Positions 1 to 10,695 of a DNA stretch of 64,000 nt are shown here, one piece after another. This stretch comes from Litorimonas sp965205225 (GTDB lineage: Bacteria; Pseudomonadota; Alphaproteobacteria; Caulobacterales; Maricaulaceae): contig CBDBFZ010000003.1 of the NCBI GenBank assembly GCA_965205225.1, positions 1,054,001-1,118,000 of the forward strand. The letters run 5' to 3'. The stretch's first letter is position 1; each line of letters starts with the position of its first letter. The position numbers and the translations under genes were made by a program. The notes beneath the pieces were generated by a model that worked only from the letters and a program-made list of their open reading frames with translations, was not told where the DNA came from and ran no database searches.

Positions 1-3000
1 CTAGACGATGACGGCAATATCGACCGGACGATCCACTTGAATGCGGAGGGTCGCTGGGAGCGGGTGGAACTGGATGACGACGATGACGGCAATATCGACC
101 GGACGGTTCACCGGAATACGGACGGCAGTAACACCCTGAATCGGATCGATTTCGACGGTGATGGTGACGGCACAACCGACCGGAGCGAGTTCTACACTCA
201 AAATGCGGACGGTAACCGGGACCGGGCCAGTTTCGACGATGACGGGGACGGCACGATCGACCGGAACGAGACCTACACATATTATGCGAATGACAGGGTG
301 AGCCAGACCAGTTTCGACGACAATAATGACGGCACGACCGACCGGAGCGAGACATACACATATTATGCGAATGGCAGGGTGAGCCAGACCGGGTTTGACG
401 ATGATGCGAACGGCAATATCGACCGGAGCGAGACCTACACATATGACACTAATGGCAATCTGATCCGGACCGGCTTTGACGATGACGCGGACGGCAGGAT
501 CGACCGGACCACCGAGACCGGAGCATCGCCGATCTCGCGGGTCGCCCTCTCCATCCTGGACGGGACCAACGGCTTTACCCTCACCGGGATCGACGCGGGT
601 GACCAGTCCGGCGGTTCCGTCTCGTCGGCGGGGGATGTCAATGGCGACGGCTATGATGATCTGATCATTGGCGCCACCAGGGCGGATGGTGCGGCTGGCG
701 AGACCTATGTGGTCTATGGCGGGGCAAGCGCGCCGGGCACGGAAGGCGTGCTGGATCTCTCCATGCTGGACGGCACGAATGGCTTCATCCTAACCGGGAT
801 CGACGCGGATGACAATTCCGGCGTGTCCGTCTCGTCTGCGGGGGATGTCAATGGGGACGGCTATGATGATCTGATCATCGGGGCCAACAGTGCCGACCCG
901 AATGGGCGCTTTTCGGGTGAGACCTATATTGTCTATGGCGGGTCGAGCGCGCCGGGCGAGGATGGCGAGCTGAATCTCGGGGCACTGGACGGCACGAATG
1001 GCTTCATCCTGACCGGGATCGATGCGAATGACCGTTCCGGTAGGTCCGTCTCGTCGGCGGGGGATGTCAATGGCGACGGTTATGATGATCTGATCATCGG
1101 GGCCTTCGCGACCTACAGTGAGTCCGGCGAGACCTATCTGGTCTATGGCGGGGCAAGCGCGCCGGGCACAGGGGGCGTGCTGGATCTCGGGGCGCTGGAC
1201 GGAACGAACGGCTTCATCCTGACCGGGATCAACTGGTTTGACCGTTCCGGCTTCTCCGTCTCGTCTGCGGGGGATGTCAATGGTGACGGTTATGATGATC
1301 TGATCATCGGCGCCTATCAGGCCGGCCTGAATAGGCGCAGGGAAGCCGGCGAGACCTATATCGTCTATGGCGGGGCGAGCGCGCCGAGCAGGAACGGCGT
1401 ACTGGATCTGTCGGGTCTGGACGGGACCAACGGCTTCATCCTCAACGGCATCGACAGGTTTGACCGTTCCGGCTTCTCCGTCTCGTCGGCCGGGGATGTC
1501 AATGGCGACGGCTATGGTGATCTGATCATCGGGGCCGGAGGGGCCGACCCGAATGGGAACGGCTCGGGCGAGACCTATCTCGTCTATGGCGGGGCGAGCG
1601 CACCGGGCAGGGACGGGATGCTGGATCTCTCCATGCTGAACGGCACGAACGGCTTCATCCTGACCGGGATCGACACGGGTGACCGTTCCGGCAGGTCCAT
1701 CTCGTCTGCGGGGGATGTCAATGGCGACGGCTATGATGATCTGATCATCGGAGCCAACAGGGCCGACAATTACGCCGGCGAGGCCTATCTCGTCTATGGC
1801 GGGGCGAGCGCGCCGGGCACAGATGGCGTGCTGGATCTCGGGGCGCTGAACGGCACGAACGGTTTCATCCTGACCGGGATCGACGGGTTTGACCGTTCCG
1901 GCTTCTCCGTCTCGTCGGCGGGGGATGTCAATGGCGATGGTTATGATGATCTGATCATCGGGGCCTTTGGGGCCGACCCGAATGGGAACAGGAATGCCGG
2001 CGAGACCTATGTGATCTATGGCGGGGCGACGGGGACGGAAAGCCTGACGCCAGTCACGGCGCAGGGCATGGCGGCGGCGGATAATTTCACCGGCAATGCC
2101 GGCGATGACAGTTTTGCCGCGATTGCCACGAATGATGTGGTGCGCGGCGGGGCGGGCGATGACATGATCAGCGTCACCGCGCTTGACTTTGCGGCGATTG
2201 ATGGCGGCACGGGCCAGGACACTCTGGTGCTGGACGGGGCGGGCCTGTCGCTCGACCTGACGGGCGCGGGCCATGCCGGCGTGGACAGTGTCGAAATCTT
2301 TGACCTGTCCGGCACAGGCGCCAACAGCCTGGTGCTGGACGCGCTGGCCGTGTTTGGCGTCACGGAAGAACGCGAGGGCGGTGCGGCGAGCCTCGACGTG
2401 CTAGGGGATGCGGATGACAGTGTTGAGTTAACCCAGTCAGTGGGCCGCCCCTTTGTCCGCATTGGGCAAGAGGCGGAGGACGGAGTCACCTATATCGTCT
2501 ATAGCGACGGCAATACGCAAGTGCGCGTAGAGATGGGTGTGCAGGTTCAAATCCCGGTCACGACACTACCGGTCTTCACCTCACCCGCAGCGGCCAGTGT
2601 GGCGGAGGGTCAGAGCGCGGCCTATAGGGCGGCGGCGACGGACGCGGATGGTGACATGCTGCGCTACAGCCTAGCCGGAACGGATGCGGCCCTGTTCACG
2701 ATTAATGCCAATACAGGCGAGGTCAGTTTTATAGCGGCACCCGACTTCGAGATGCCGGGCGACGCGGACGGGGATAATGTCTATGATATTATCGTCACCG
2801 CGTTTGACGGCACCAATCACACGGACCACAATGTCGCCATCACGGTGACAGATGGATATGATCCGGTCGACCTCTCCAGCCTGGACGGCACGAACGGCTT
2901 TACCCTCACCGGGATCGACGCGGATGACCGTTCCGGCAGGGACGTCTCCTCGGCGGGGGATGTCAATGGCGACGGCTATGATGATCTGATCATCGGCGCC

Positions 3001-6000
3001 AGATTGGCCGACCCGAATGGGGACAGTCGGGCCGGCGAGACCTATCTCGTCTATGGCGGAGCAAGTGCGCCGGGCACAGACGGCATGCTGGATCTGTCCA
3101 GCCTGAATGGGACCAACGGCTTCATCCTCACCGGGATCGACGCGGATGACCGTTCCGGCACTTCCGTCTCGTCGGCGGGGGATGTCAATGGCGACGGTTA
3201 TGATGATCTGATCATCGGGGCCGATGGAGCCGACCCGAATGGGGCCAGTGGGGCTGGCGAGACCTATATCGTCTATGGCGGGGCGAGCGCACCGGGCACA
3301 GGGGGCGTGCTGGATCTGTCCGATCTGGACGGCAGCAATGGCTTTATCCTCACCGGGATCGACGCGGGTGACCAATCCGGCTTCTCCGTCTCATCGGCAG
3401 GCGATGTTAATGGCGACGGCTATGATGATCTGATCATCGGGGCCTTTAGGGCCGACCCGAATGGGGACAGTTATGCTGGCGAGACCTATATCGTCTATGG
3501 CGGGGCGAGCGCGCCGGGCAGAGACGGTGTGCTGGATCTGTCGAGGTTGGCGCTGGACGGCAACGGCTTCATCCTGACCGGGATCGACGCGGGTGACAAT
3601 TCCGGCATCTCCGTATCATCGGCGGGGGATGTCAATGGCGACGGCTATGATGATCTGATCATCGGGGCCTGGCTCGCCGACCCGAATGGGCGCAGGGAAG
3701 CCGGCGAGACCTATGTGGTCTATGGCGGGGCGAGCGCGCCAGGCGAGGATGGCGAGCTGGATCTGTCGGCGCTGGACGGCACGAATGGCTTCATCCTCAA
3801 CGGGACCGACGGCTATGACTATTCCGGTATCTCCGTCTCCTCGGCGGGGGATGTCAATGGCGACGGCTATGATGATCTGATCATCGGCGCCCATTGGGCC
3901 GACCCGAATGGGAACAGGAATGCCGGCGAGACCTATCTCATCTATGGCGGGGCGAGCGCGCCGGGCAGGGACGGCGTGCTGTATCTCGGGGCGCTGAACG
4001 GCGTGAACGGCTTCGGCTTCATCCTGACCGGGATCGACGGGACTGACCGTTCCGGTTTCTCCGTCTCGTCGGCGGGGGATGTCAATGGCGACGGCTATGA
4101 TGATCTGATCATCGGAGCCTTTGGGGCCTTTGGGGCCAATTCGAATGGGGACAGTGCAGGCGAGACCTACCTCGTCTATGGCGGGGCGAACGCGCCGGGC
4201 ATAGGGGGCGTGCTGGATCTGTCCAGCCTGAACGGTACCAACGGCTTTACTCTGACCGGGATCGACGAGGCTGACCGTTCCGGCTTCTCCGTCTCCTCGG
4301 CAGGGGATGTCAATGGCGACGGCTATGATGATCTGATCATCGGGGCCCATTATGCCGACCCGAATGGGGACTTTGAGGCCGGCGAGACCTATGTCGTCTA
4401 TGGCGGGGCGACGGGGACGGAAAGCCTGACGCCGGTCACAGCACAGGGCATGGCGGCGGCAGATAATTTCACCGGCAATGCTGGCGATGACAGTTTTACC
4501 GCGATTGCCACAGATGATGTGGTGCGCGGCGGCGCCGGCGATGACAGGATCAGCGTCACCGCCCTTGACTTTGCGGCGATTGATGGCGGCACGGGCCAGG
4601 ACACATTGGTGCTGGACGGGGCCGGTCTGTCGCTCGACCTGACGGGCGCGGGTCATGCTGGCGTGGACAGTGTCGAACTGTTTGACCTGTCCGGCACAGG
4701 GGCCAACAGCCTGGTGCTGGACGCGCTGGCCGTGTTTGACGTAACGGAAGAGCGCGAGGGCGGTGGTGTTGCGAGCCTCGACGTGCTGGGGGATGCGGAT
4801 GACAGGGTTGAGTTGACCCAGTCAGTGGGCCGCCCCTTTATCCGCGTCGGGCAAGAGGCGGAGGACGGCGTCACCTATATTGTCTATAGCGACGGCAATG
4901 CGCAGCTGCGCGTAGAGACGGGTGTGCAGGTTCAAATCCCGGTCACGACTATACCGGTCTTCACCTCGCCCGCCGCAGTCAGCGTAGCGGAGAACCAGAT
5001 GGTGGCCTATGAGGCGTTGGCGACGGACGCGGATGGTGACATGCTGGTCTACAGCCTGTCCGGGACGGATGCGACCCTGTTCACGATTAATGCCAATACA
5101 GGCGAGGTCCGCTTCAGGGCAGCACCCGATTTCGAGATGCCGGGCGACGCGGACGGGGATAATGTCTATGACATCACCGTCACCGCGTTTGACGGCACCA
5201 ATCGCACGGACCACAATGTCGCCATCACGGTGACAGATGACAATATACCGGTCTTCACCTCGCCCGCCGCAGTCAGCGTAGCGGAAAACCAGATGACGGC
5301 TTATGAGGCGTTGGCGACGGACGCGGATGGCGATCCGCTGGTCTACAGCCTGTCCGGGACGGATGCGGCCCTGTTCACGATTAATGCCAATACAGGCGAG
5401 GTCAGTTTTATAGCGGCACCCGATTTCGAGATGCCGGGCGACGCGGACAGGGATAATGTCTATGACATCACCGTCACCGCGTTTGACGGCACCAATCGCA
5501 GGGACCACAATGTCGCCATCAGGGTGACGAATGAAAATGACAATATACCGGTCTTCACCTCGCCCGCCGCAGTCAGCGTAGCGGAAAACCAGATGGCGGC
5601 CTATGAGGCGGCGGCGACAGACGCGGACGGCGATCCGCTGATCTATAGCCTGTCCGGGACGGATGCGGCCCTGTTTACGATTGATACCAATACAGGCGAG
5701 GTCAGTTTTATAGCGGCACCCGATTTCGAGATGCCGGGCGACGCGGACGGGGATAATGTCTATGACATCACCGTCACCGCGTTTGACGGCACCAATCGCA
5801 GGGACCACAATGTCGCCATCACCGTAACAGATGAAGAAAATGATCCGGTCAACCTCTCCAGCCTGGACGGCAGCAATGGCTTCATCCTGACCGGGATCGA
5901 CGAGCGTGATCAGTCCGGCGCTTCCGTCTCGTCGGCGGGGGATGTCAATGGCGACGGCTATGATGATCTGATCATCGGAGCCAACAGGGCGGATGGTGCA

Positions 6001-9000
6001 GCTGGCGAGACCTATGTGGTCTATGGCGGGGCGAGCGCGCCGGGCGAGGATGGCGAGCTGAATCTCGGGGCACTGGACGGCACGAATGGCTTCATCCTGA
6101 CCGGGATCGATGCGGCTGACCGTTCCGGCAGGTCCGTCTCGTCGGCGGGGGATGTCAATGGCGACGGCTATGATGATCTGATCATCGGGGCCAACGGGGC
6201 CGCCCCGGATGAGGGATTTTACAACGGCGAGACCTATGTCGTCTATGGCGGGGCGAACGCGCCGGGCACAGAGGGCGTGCTGAATCTCGGGGCGCTGGAC
6301 GGGACGAACGGCTTCATCCTCAACGGCATCGACGAGCGTGACCAGTCCGGTTGGTCCGTCTCGTCTGCGGGGGATGTCAATGGCGATGGTTATGATGATC
6401 TGATCATCGGGGCCAACAGGGCCGCCCCGGATGAGGGATTTTACAACGGCGAGACCTATGTCGTCTATGGCGGGGCAAGCGCGCCGGGCACGGAGGGCGT
6501 GCTGGATCTCGGGTCGCTGGACGGCAGTAACGGCTTCACCCTCACCGGGATTGACGCGGGTGACAGTTCCGGTTGGTCCGTCTCGTCTGCGAGGGATGTC
6601 AATGGCGACGGTTATGATGATCTGATCATCGGCGCCTACGGGGCCGACAATGGGGCCGGCGAGACCTATATCATCTATGGCGGGGCGAGCGCGCCGGGCA
6701 CAGGGGGCAGGTTCAATCTCTCCGATCTGGATGGCACGAACGGCTTCATCCTCAACGGGATCGACGCGGGTGACAATTCCGGCTTTTCCGTCTCGTCTGC
6801 GGGGGATGTCAATGGCGACGGCTATGATGATCTGATCATCGGCGCCAGATTGGCCGACCCGAATGGGGACAGTCGGGCCGGCGAGACCTATCTCGTCTAT
6901 GGCGGAGCAAGTGCGCCGGGCACAGACGGCATGCTGGATCTGTCGGGTCTAGACGGGACCAACGGCTTCATCCTCACCGGGATCGACGCGGGTGACTATT
7001 CCGGTTTTTCCGTCTCGTCGGCGGGGGATGTCAATGGCGATGGCTATGATGATCTGATCATCGGGGCCAACAGGGCCGACCCGAATGGGGGCAGTGGGGC
7101 CGGCGAGACCTATGTCGTCTATGGCGGGGCGAGCGCGCCGGGCACGAATGGCGTGCTGGATCTCGGGGCGCTGGACGGCAGTAACGGCTTCACCCTCACC
7201 GGGATTGACGCGGGTGACAGTTCCGGCTGGTCCGTCTCGTCTGCGGGGGATGTCAATGGCGACGGTTATGATGATCTGATCATCGGGGCCCATTATGCCG
7301 ACCTGGGTGGGGACTTTGAGGCCGGCGAGACCTATCTGATCTATGGCGGCGCGACGGGGACGGAAAGCCTGACGCCGGTCACAGCGCAGGGCACGGCGGC
7401 GGCGGATAATTTCACCGGCAATGCCGGCGATGACAGCTTTACCGCGATTGCCACGGATGATGTAGTGCGCGGCGGCGCCGGCGATGACACTATCCGCGTC
7501 ACCGCGCTTGACTTTGCGGCGATTGATGGCGGCACCGGCGTGGACACATTGGTGCTGGACGGGGCCGGCCTGTCGCTCGACCTGACCGGGACGGGCCATG
7601 CTGGCGTGGACAGTGTCGAACTGTTTGACCTGTCCGGCACAGGGGCCAACAGTCTGGTGCTGGACGCGCTGGCCGTGTTTGACGTAACGGAAGAACGCGA
7701 GGGCGGTGCGGCGAGCCTCGACGTGCTGGGGGATGCGGATGACAGGGTTGATCTGAGCGGCAGTAACTTCGCCCTGAGCGGGACGGCTGCGGAGGACGGC
7801 GTCACCTATAATGTCTATAGGGACGGCAATGCGGAAGTGCGCATTGAGACAGGGGTACAGGTTCAAGATCCCCCGGTGGGTTTCACCTCGCCCGCCACGG
7901 TCAGCGTAGCGGAGGGTCAGAGCGCGGCCTATGAGGCGGCGGCGGCGAATGATGAAGGCGACATGCTGAGCTACAGCCTGTCCGGGACGGATGCGGCCCT
8001 GTTCACGATTGATGCCAATACAGGCGAGGTCCGCTTCAAGGTAGCCCCCGATTTCGAGATGCCGGGCGACGCGGACGGGGATAATGTCTATGACATTATC
8101 GTCACCGCGTCCGACGGCACCAATAGCACGAACCACAACGTCGCCATCACGGTGACGGATATCAATGAGTTGGTTCCCCTCTCCAGCCTGGACGGCACGA
8201 ATGGCTTCATCCTCAACGGGATCGATTTTGGTGACCAGTCCGGCAGGGACGTCTCATCTGCCGGGGATGTCAATGGCGATGGCTATGATGATCTGATCAT
8301 CGGGGCCCGGAGGGCCGACCCGAATGGGGACAGTGACGCTGGCGAGACCTATATCGTCTATGGCGGGGCGAGTGCGCCGGGCACTGAGGGCGTTCTCGAT
8401 CTGTCCGATCTGGACGGAACCAACGGCTTCATCCTCACCGGGATCGACGCGGGTGACGAGTCCGGCGCTTCCGTCTCGTCTGCGGGGGATGTCAATGGCG
8501 ATGGCTATGATGATCTGATCATCGGGGCAACGGGGGCCGACCCGAATAGCAATTATGCCGGGGAGACCTATGTCGTCTATGGCGGGGCGAGGGCGCCGGG
8601 CACAGATGGCGTGCTGGATCTCTCCATGCTGGACGGCACGAATGGCTTCATCCTCAACGGGACCGACGGCTATGACTATTCCGGTATCTCCGTCTCCTCG
8701 GCAGGCGATGTCAATGGCGATGGTTATGATGATCTGATCATCGGAGCCTTTAGGGCCGACCCGAATGGGGACAGTGAAGCTGGCGAAACCTATGTGGTCT
8801 ATGGCGGAGCGAGCGCGCCGGGCATGGATGGCGTGCTTGATCTGTCAGCGCTGAATGGGACGAACGGCTTCACCCTGACCGGAATCGACGAAGGTGACCG
8901 TTCCGGTATCTCCATCTCGTCTGCGGGGGATGTCAATGGCGATGGATATGATGATCTGATCATCGGGGCCTTTAGGGCCGACCCGAATGGGCGCAGGGAA

Positions 9001-10695
9001 GCCGGCGAGACCTATATCGTCTATGGCGCGGCGAACGCGCCAGGGGCAGGGGGCGTGCTGGATCTGTCCATGCTGGACGGGACGAACGGCTTTACCCTGA
9101 CCGGGATCGACACTTATGACCGTTCCGGCTTTTCCGTTTCGTCGGCGGGGGATGTCAATGGCGACGGTTATGATGATCTGATCATCGGGGCCGGACTCGC
9201 CGACCCGAATGGGGACAGGAATGCCGGCGAGACCTATATCGTCTATGGCGGGGCGAGCGCGCCGGGCACAGGGGGCGTGCTGGATCTCGGGGCACTGGAC
9301 GACACGAACGGCTTCATCCTCACCGGGATTGACGAAGATGACCGTGCCGGTATTTCCGTGTCGTCGGCGGGGGATGTCAATGGCGACGGCTATGATGATC
9401 TGATCATCGGGGCCTATTGGGCCGACCCAAATGGGGACAGGAATGCCGGCGAGACCTATGTGGTCTATGGCGGGGCAAGCGCGCCGGGCACGAATGGCGT
9501 GCTGGATCTTGGGGCGCTGAACGGCAGTAACGGCTTCACCCTCACCGGGATTGACGCGGGTGACAGTTCCGGCTTCTCCGTCTCGTCTGCGGGGGATGTC
9601 AATGGCGACGGTTATGATGATCTGATCATCGGGGCCGATGGAGCCGACCCGGGTGGGGACAGTGACGCCGGCGAGACCTATGTCATCTATGGCGGGGCGA
9701 CGGGGACGGAAAGCCTGACGCCGGTCACAGCGCAGGGCACGGCGGCGGCGGATAATTTCACCGGCAATGCCGACGATGACAGTTTTACCGCGATTGCCAC
9801 GGATGATGTAGTGCGCGGCGGGGCCGGCGATGACATGATCAGCGTCACCGCACTTGACTTTGCGGCGATTGATGGCGGCACGGGCGTTGACACCTTGGTG
9901 CTGGACGGGGCCGGCCTAGCGCTCGACCTGACGGGCGCGGGCCATGCCGGCGTCGACAGTGTCGAACTGTTTGACCTGTCCGGCACGGGGGCCAACAGCC
10001 TGGTGCTGGACGCGCAGGCCGTGTTTGACGTCACGGAGGAGCGCGAGGGCGGTGCGGCGAGCCTCGACGTGCTGGGGGATGCGGATGACAGGGTTGATCT
10101 GAGCGGCAGTAACTTCGCCCTGACCGGGACGGCGGCGGAGGACGGCGTCACCTATAATGTCTATAGGGACGGCAATGCGCAGCTGCGCATTGAGGACGGG
10201 GTGATGGTCACCCTCGCTGCTACGGGGTCGCAAAGCGCCCGGTCCAAGACTGACCCTAGAACTGACCCCAAGACTGACACTGGGATCGATCCCGTGGCTG
10301 ACCCCAGAACTGACACCAGAACTGATCCTGGGACCGATTCCGAGTCCGGAACGAGGCTGGACGAGGCGCTCATCAACCCCGACCCACTCATGAATAATGA
10401 TCTATGGAATAATGATCCCTGGAATAATAATCTATGGGGTAATGATCTATGGGACGGCTTATGGGCGGACGGGGTCAATAGCCTGGATCAGCCAGTTCAT
10501 ATAGACGAGGATGCTATCCTCATTCCGCTTTCAGACCCGCTTTCTTTCGGTCCACTCGCAGCAGGCTCGCTTCCGGGTCCGTGGGGGGATCTGATATACT
10601 GGCCCGGGCTCGAAAACCATCCGGCGATGCAGAATGATCTCGCCATGATCCTGCCGGAGATGGAGATTGTCACCGCTTATATGGAGGGTTTCTAA
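1..10695 (+). CDS. Giant FG-GAP / cadherin / RTX mosaic surface protein (5' end outside window)
   Basis: The frame is open from base 1, so the start lies upstream; about 3,560 codons are visible. Order of parts: Asp-rich repeats of the DDDGTIDR type mixed with YTYD-like strands (to about nt 520). Then come four copies of a unit made of seven FG-GAP repeats (core GDVNGDGYDDLIIGA, with a DxNxDG calcium loop) followed by an RTX-like module (NAGDDSF..VVRGGAGDD). Propellers lie near 541-2034, 2866-4410, 5850-7350 and 8180-9700. Between units sit one, three and one cadherin-like domains ending in VAITVTD. The tail (10210-10695) has TDPKTD-type repeats, an NDLWNND-rich stretch and about 70 residues shared with the paralogue at 11940. 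FG-GAP and cadherin-like domains are typical of calcium-dependent extracellular adhesion; type I secretion and an adhesin role are inference. The architecture is clear, the function unproven. Confidence 0.85.
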   Translation, partial: LDDDGNIDRTIHLNAEGRWERVELDDDDDGNIDRTVHRNTDGSNTLNRIDFDGDGDGTTDRSEFYTQNADGNRDRASFDDDGDGTIDRNETYTYYANDRVSQTSFDDNNDGTTDRSETYTYYANGRVSQTGFDDDANGNIDRSETYTYDTNGNLIRTGFDDDADGRIDRTTETGASPISRVALSILDGTNGFTLTGIDAGDQSGGSVSSAGDVNGDGYDDLIIGATRADGAAGETYVVYGGASAPGTEGVLDLSMLDGTNGFILTGIDADDNSGVSVSSAGDVNGDGYDDLIIGANSADPNGRFSGETYIVYGGSSAPGEDGELNLGALDGTNGFILTGIDANDRSGRSVSSAGDVNGDGYDDLIIGAFATYSESGETYLVYGGASAPGTGGVLDLGALDGTNGFILTGINWFDRSGFSVSSAGDVNGDGYDDLIIGAYQAGLNRRREAGETYIVYGGASAPSRNGVLDLSGLDGTNGFILNGIDRFDRSGFSVSSAGDVNGDGYGDLIIGAGGADPNGNGSGETYLVYGGASAPGRDGMLDLSMLNGTNGFILTGIDTGDRSGRSISSAGDVNGDGYDDLIIGANRADNYAGEAYLVYGGASAPGTDGVLDLGALNGTNGFILTGIDGFDRSGFSVSSAGDVNGDGYDDLIIGAFGADPNGNRNAGETYVIYGGATGTESLTPVTAQGMAAADNFTGNAGDDSFAAIATNDVVRGGAGDDMISVTALDFAAIDGGTGQDTLVLDGAGLSLDLTGAGHAGVDSVEIFDLSGTGANSLVLDALAVFGVTEEREGGAASLDVLGDADDSVELTQSVGRPFVRIGQEAEDGVTYIVYSDGNTQVRVEMGVQVQIPVTTLPVFTSPAAASVAEGQSAAYRAAATDADGDMLRYSLAGTDAALFTINANTGEVSFIAAPDFEMPGDADGDNVYDIIVTAFDGTNHTDHNVAITVTDGYDPVDLSSLDGTNGFTLTGIDADDRSGRDVSSAGDVNGDGYDDLIIGARLADPNGDSRAGETYLVYGGASAPGTDGMLDLSSLNGTNGFILTGIDADDRSGTSVSSAGDVNGDGYDDLIIGADGADPNGASGAGETYIVYGGASAPGTGGVLDLSDLDGSNGFILTGIDAGDQSGFSVSSAGDVNGDGYDDLIIGAFRADPNGDSYAGETYIVYGGASAPGRDGVLDLSRLALDGNGFILTGIDAGDNSGISVSSAGDVNGDGYDDLIIGAWLADPNGRREAGETYVVYGGASAPGEDGELDLSALDGTNGFILNGTDGYDYSGISVSSAGDVNGDGYDDLIIGAHWADPNGNRNAGETYLIYGGASAPGRDGVLYLGALNGVNGFGFILTGIDGTDRSGFSVSSAGDVNGDGYDDLIIGAFGAFGANSNGDSAGETYLVYGGANAPGIGGVLDLSSLNGTNGFTLTGIDEADRSGFSVSSAGDVNGDGYDDLIIGAHYADPNGDFEAGETYVVYGGATGTESLTPVTAQGMAAADNFTGNAGDDSFTAIATDDVVRGGAGDDRISVTALDFAAIDGGTGQDTLVLDGAGLSLDLTGAGHAGVDSVELFDLSGTGANSLVLDALAVFDVTEEREGGGVASLDVLGDADDRVELTQSVGRPFIRVGQEAEDGVTYIVYSDGNAQLRVETGVQVQIPVTTIPVFTSPAAVSVAENQMVAYEALATDADGDMLVYSLSGTDATLFTINANTGEVRFRAAPDFEMPGDADGDNVYDITVTAFDGTNRTDHNVAITVTDDNIPVFTSPAAVSVAENQMTAYEALATDADGDPLVYSLSGTDAALFTINANTGEVSFIAAPDFEMPGDADRDNVYDITVTAFDGTNRRDHNVAIRVTNENDNIPVFTSPAAVSVAENQMAAYEAAATDADGDPLIYSLSGTDAALFTIDTNTGEVSFIAAPDFEMPGDADGDNVYDITVTAFDGTNRRDHNVAITVTDEENDPVNLSSLDGSNGFILTGIDERDQSGASVSSAGDVNGDGYDDLIIGANRADGAAGETYVVYGGASAPGEDGELNLGALDGTNGFILTGIDAADRSGRSVSSAGDVNGDGYDDLIIGANGAAPDEGFYNGETYVVYGGANAPGTEGVLNLGALDGTNGFILNGIDERDQSGWSVSSAGDVNGDGYDDLIIGANRAAPDEGFYNGETYVVYGGASAPGTEGVLDLGSLDGSNGFTLTGIDAGDSSGWSVSSARDVNGDGYDDLIIGAYGADNGAGETYIIYGGASAPGTGGRFNLSDLDGTNGFILNGIDAGDNSGFSVSSAGDVNGDGYDDLIIGARLADPNGDSRAGETYLVYGGASAPGTDGMLDLSGLDGTNGFILTGIDAGDYSGFSVSSAGDVNGDGYDDLIIGANRADPNGGSGAGETYVVYGGASAPGTNGVLDLGALDGSNGFTLTGIDAGDSSGWSVSSAGDVNGDGYDDLIIGAHYADLGGDFEAGETYLIYGGATGTESLTPVTAQGTAAADNFTGNAGDDSFTAIATDDVVRGGAGDDTIRVTALDFAAIDGGTGVDTLVLDGAGLSLDLTGTGHAGVDSVELFDLSGTGANSLVLDALAVFDVTEEREGGAASLDVLGDADDRVDLSGSNFALSGTAAEDGVTYNVYRDGNAEVRIETGVQVQDPPVGFTSPATVSVAEGQSAAYEAAAANDEGDMLSYSLSGTDAALFTIDANTGEVRFKVAPDFEMPGDADGDNVYDIIVTASDGTNSTNHNVAITVTDINELVPLSSLDGTNGFILNGIDFGDQSGRDVSSAGDVNGDGYDDLIIGARRADPNGDSDAGETYIVYGGASAPGTEGVLDLSDLDGTNGFILTGIDAGDESGASVSSAGDVNGDGYDDLIIGATGADPNSNYAGETYVVYGGARAPGTDGVLDLSMLDGTNGFILNGTDGYDYSGISVSSAGDVNGDGYDDLIIGAFRADPNGDSEAGETYVVYGGASAPGMDGVLDLSALNGTNGFTLTGIDEGDRSGISISSAGDVNGDGYDDLIIGAFRADPNGRREAGETYIVYGAANAPGAGGVLDLSMLDGTNGFTLTGIDTYDRSGFSVSSAGDVNGDGYDDLIIGAGLADPNGDRNAGETYIVYGGASAPGTGGVLDLGALDDTNGFILTGIDEDDRAGISVSSAGDVNGDGYDDLIIGAYWADPNGDRNAGETYVVYGGASAPGTNGVLDLGALNGSNGFTLTGIDAGDSSGFSVSSAGDVNGDGYDDLIIGADGADPGGDSDAGETYVIYGGATGTESLTPVTAQGTAAADNFTGNADDDSFTAIATDDVVRGGAGDDMISVTALDFAAIDGGTGVDTLVLDGAGLALDLTGAGHAGVDSVELFDLSGTGANSLVLDAQAVFDVTEEREGGAASLDVLGDADDRVDLSGSNFALTGTAAEDGVTYNVYRDGNAQLRIEDGVMVTLAATGSQSARSKTDPRTDPKTDTGIDPVADPRTDTRTDPGTDSESGTRLDEALINPDPLMNNDLWNNDPWNNNLWGNDLWDGLWADGVNSLDQPVHIDEDAILIPLSDPLSFGPLAAGSLPGPWGDLIYWPGLENHPAMQNDLAMILPEMEIVTAYMEGF
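541..9700 (+). repeat. 28 FG-GAP coding repeats in four sets of seven
   Basis: The repeat unit is about 200 bp and is recognised by a nearly constant 40-odd-bp core encoding GDVNGDGYDDLIIGA. Counting cores between RTX modules gives exactly seven in each of four blocks, matching one seven-bladed beta-propeller per block. Third codon positions are also largely conserved, so the similarity is at DNA level as well as protein level, which points to recent duplication or gene conversion. Confidence 0.85.

Noticed and set aside
790..2274. 494-residue antisense frame in the first giant gene, and similar ones of 234-479 residues across both giant genes
   Set aside because: They mirror the FG-GAP and Asp-rich repeats (repeating DDQIIIAVAIDIPRR) and arise from biased codons on the coding strand.
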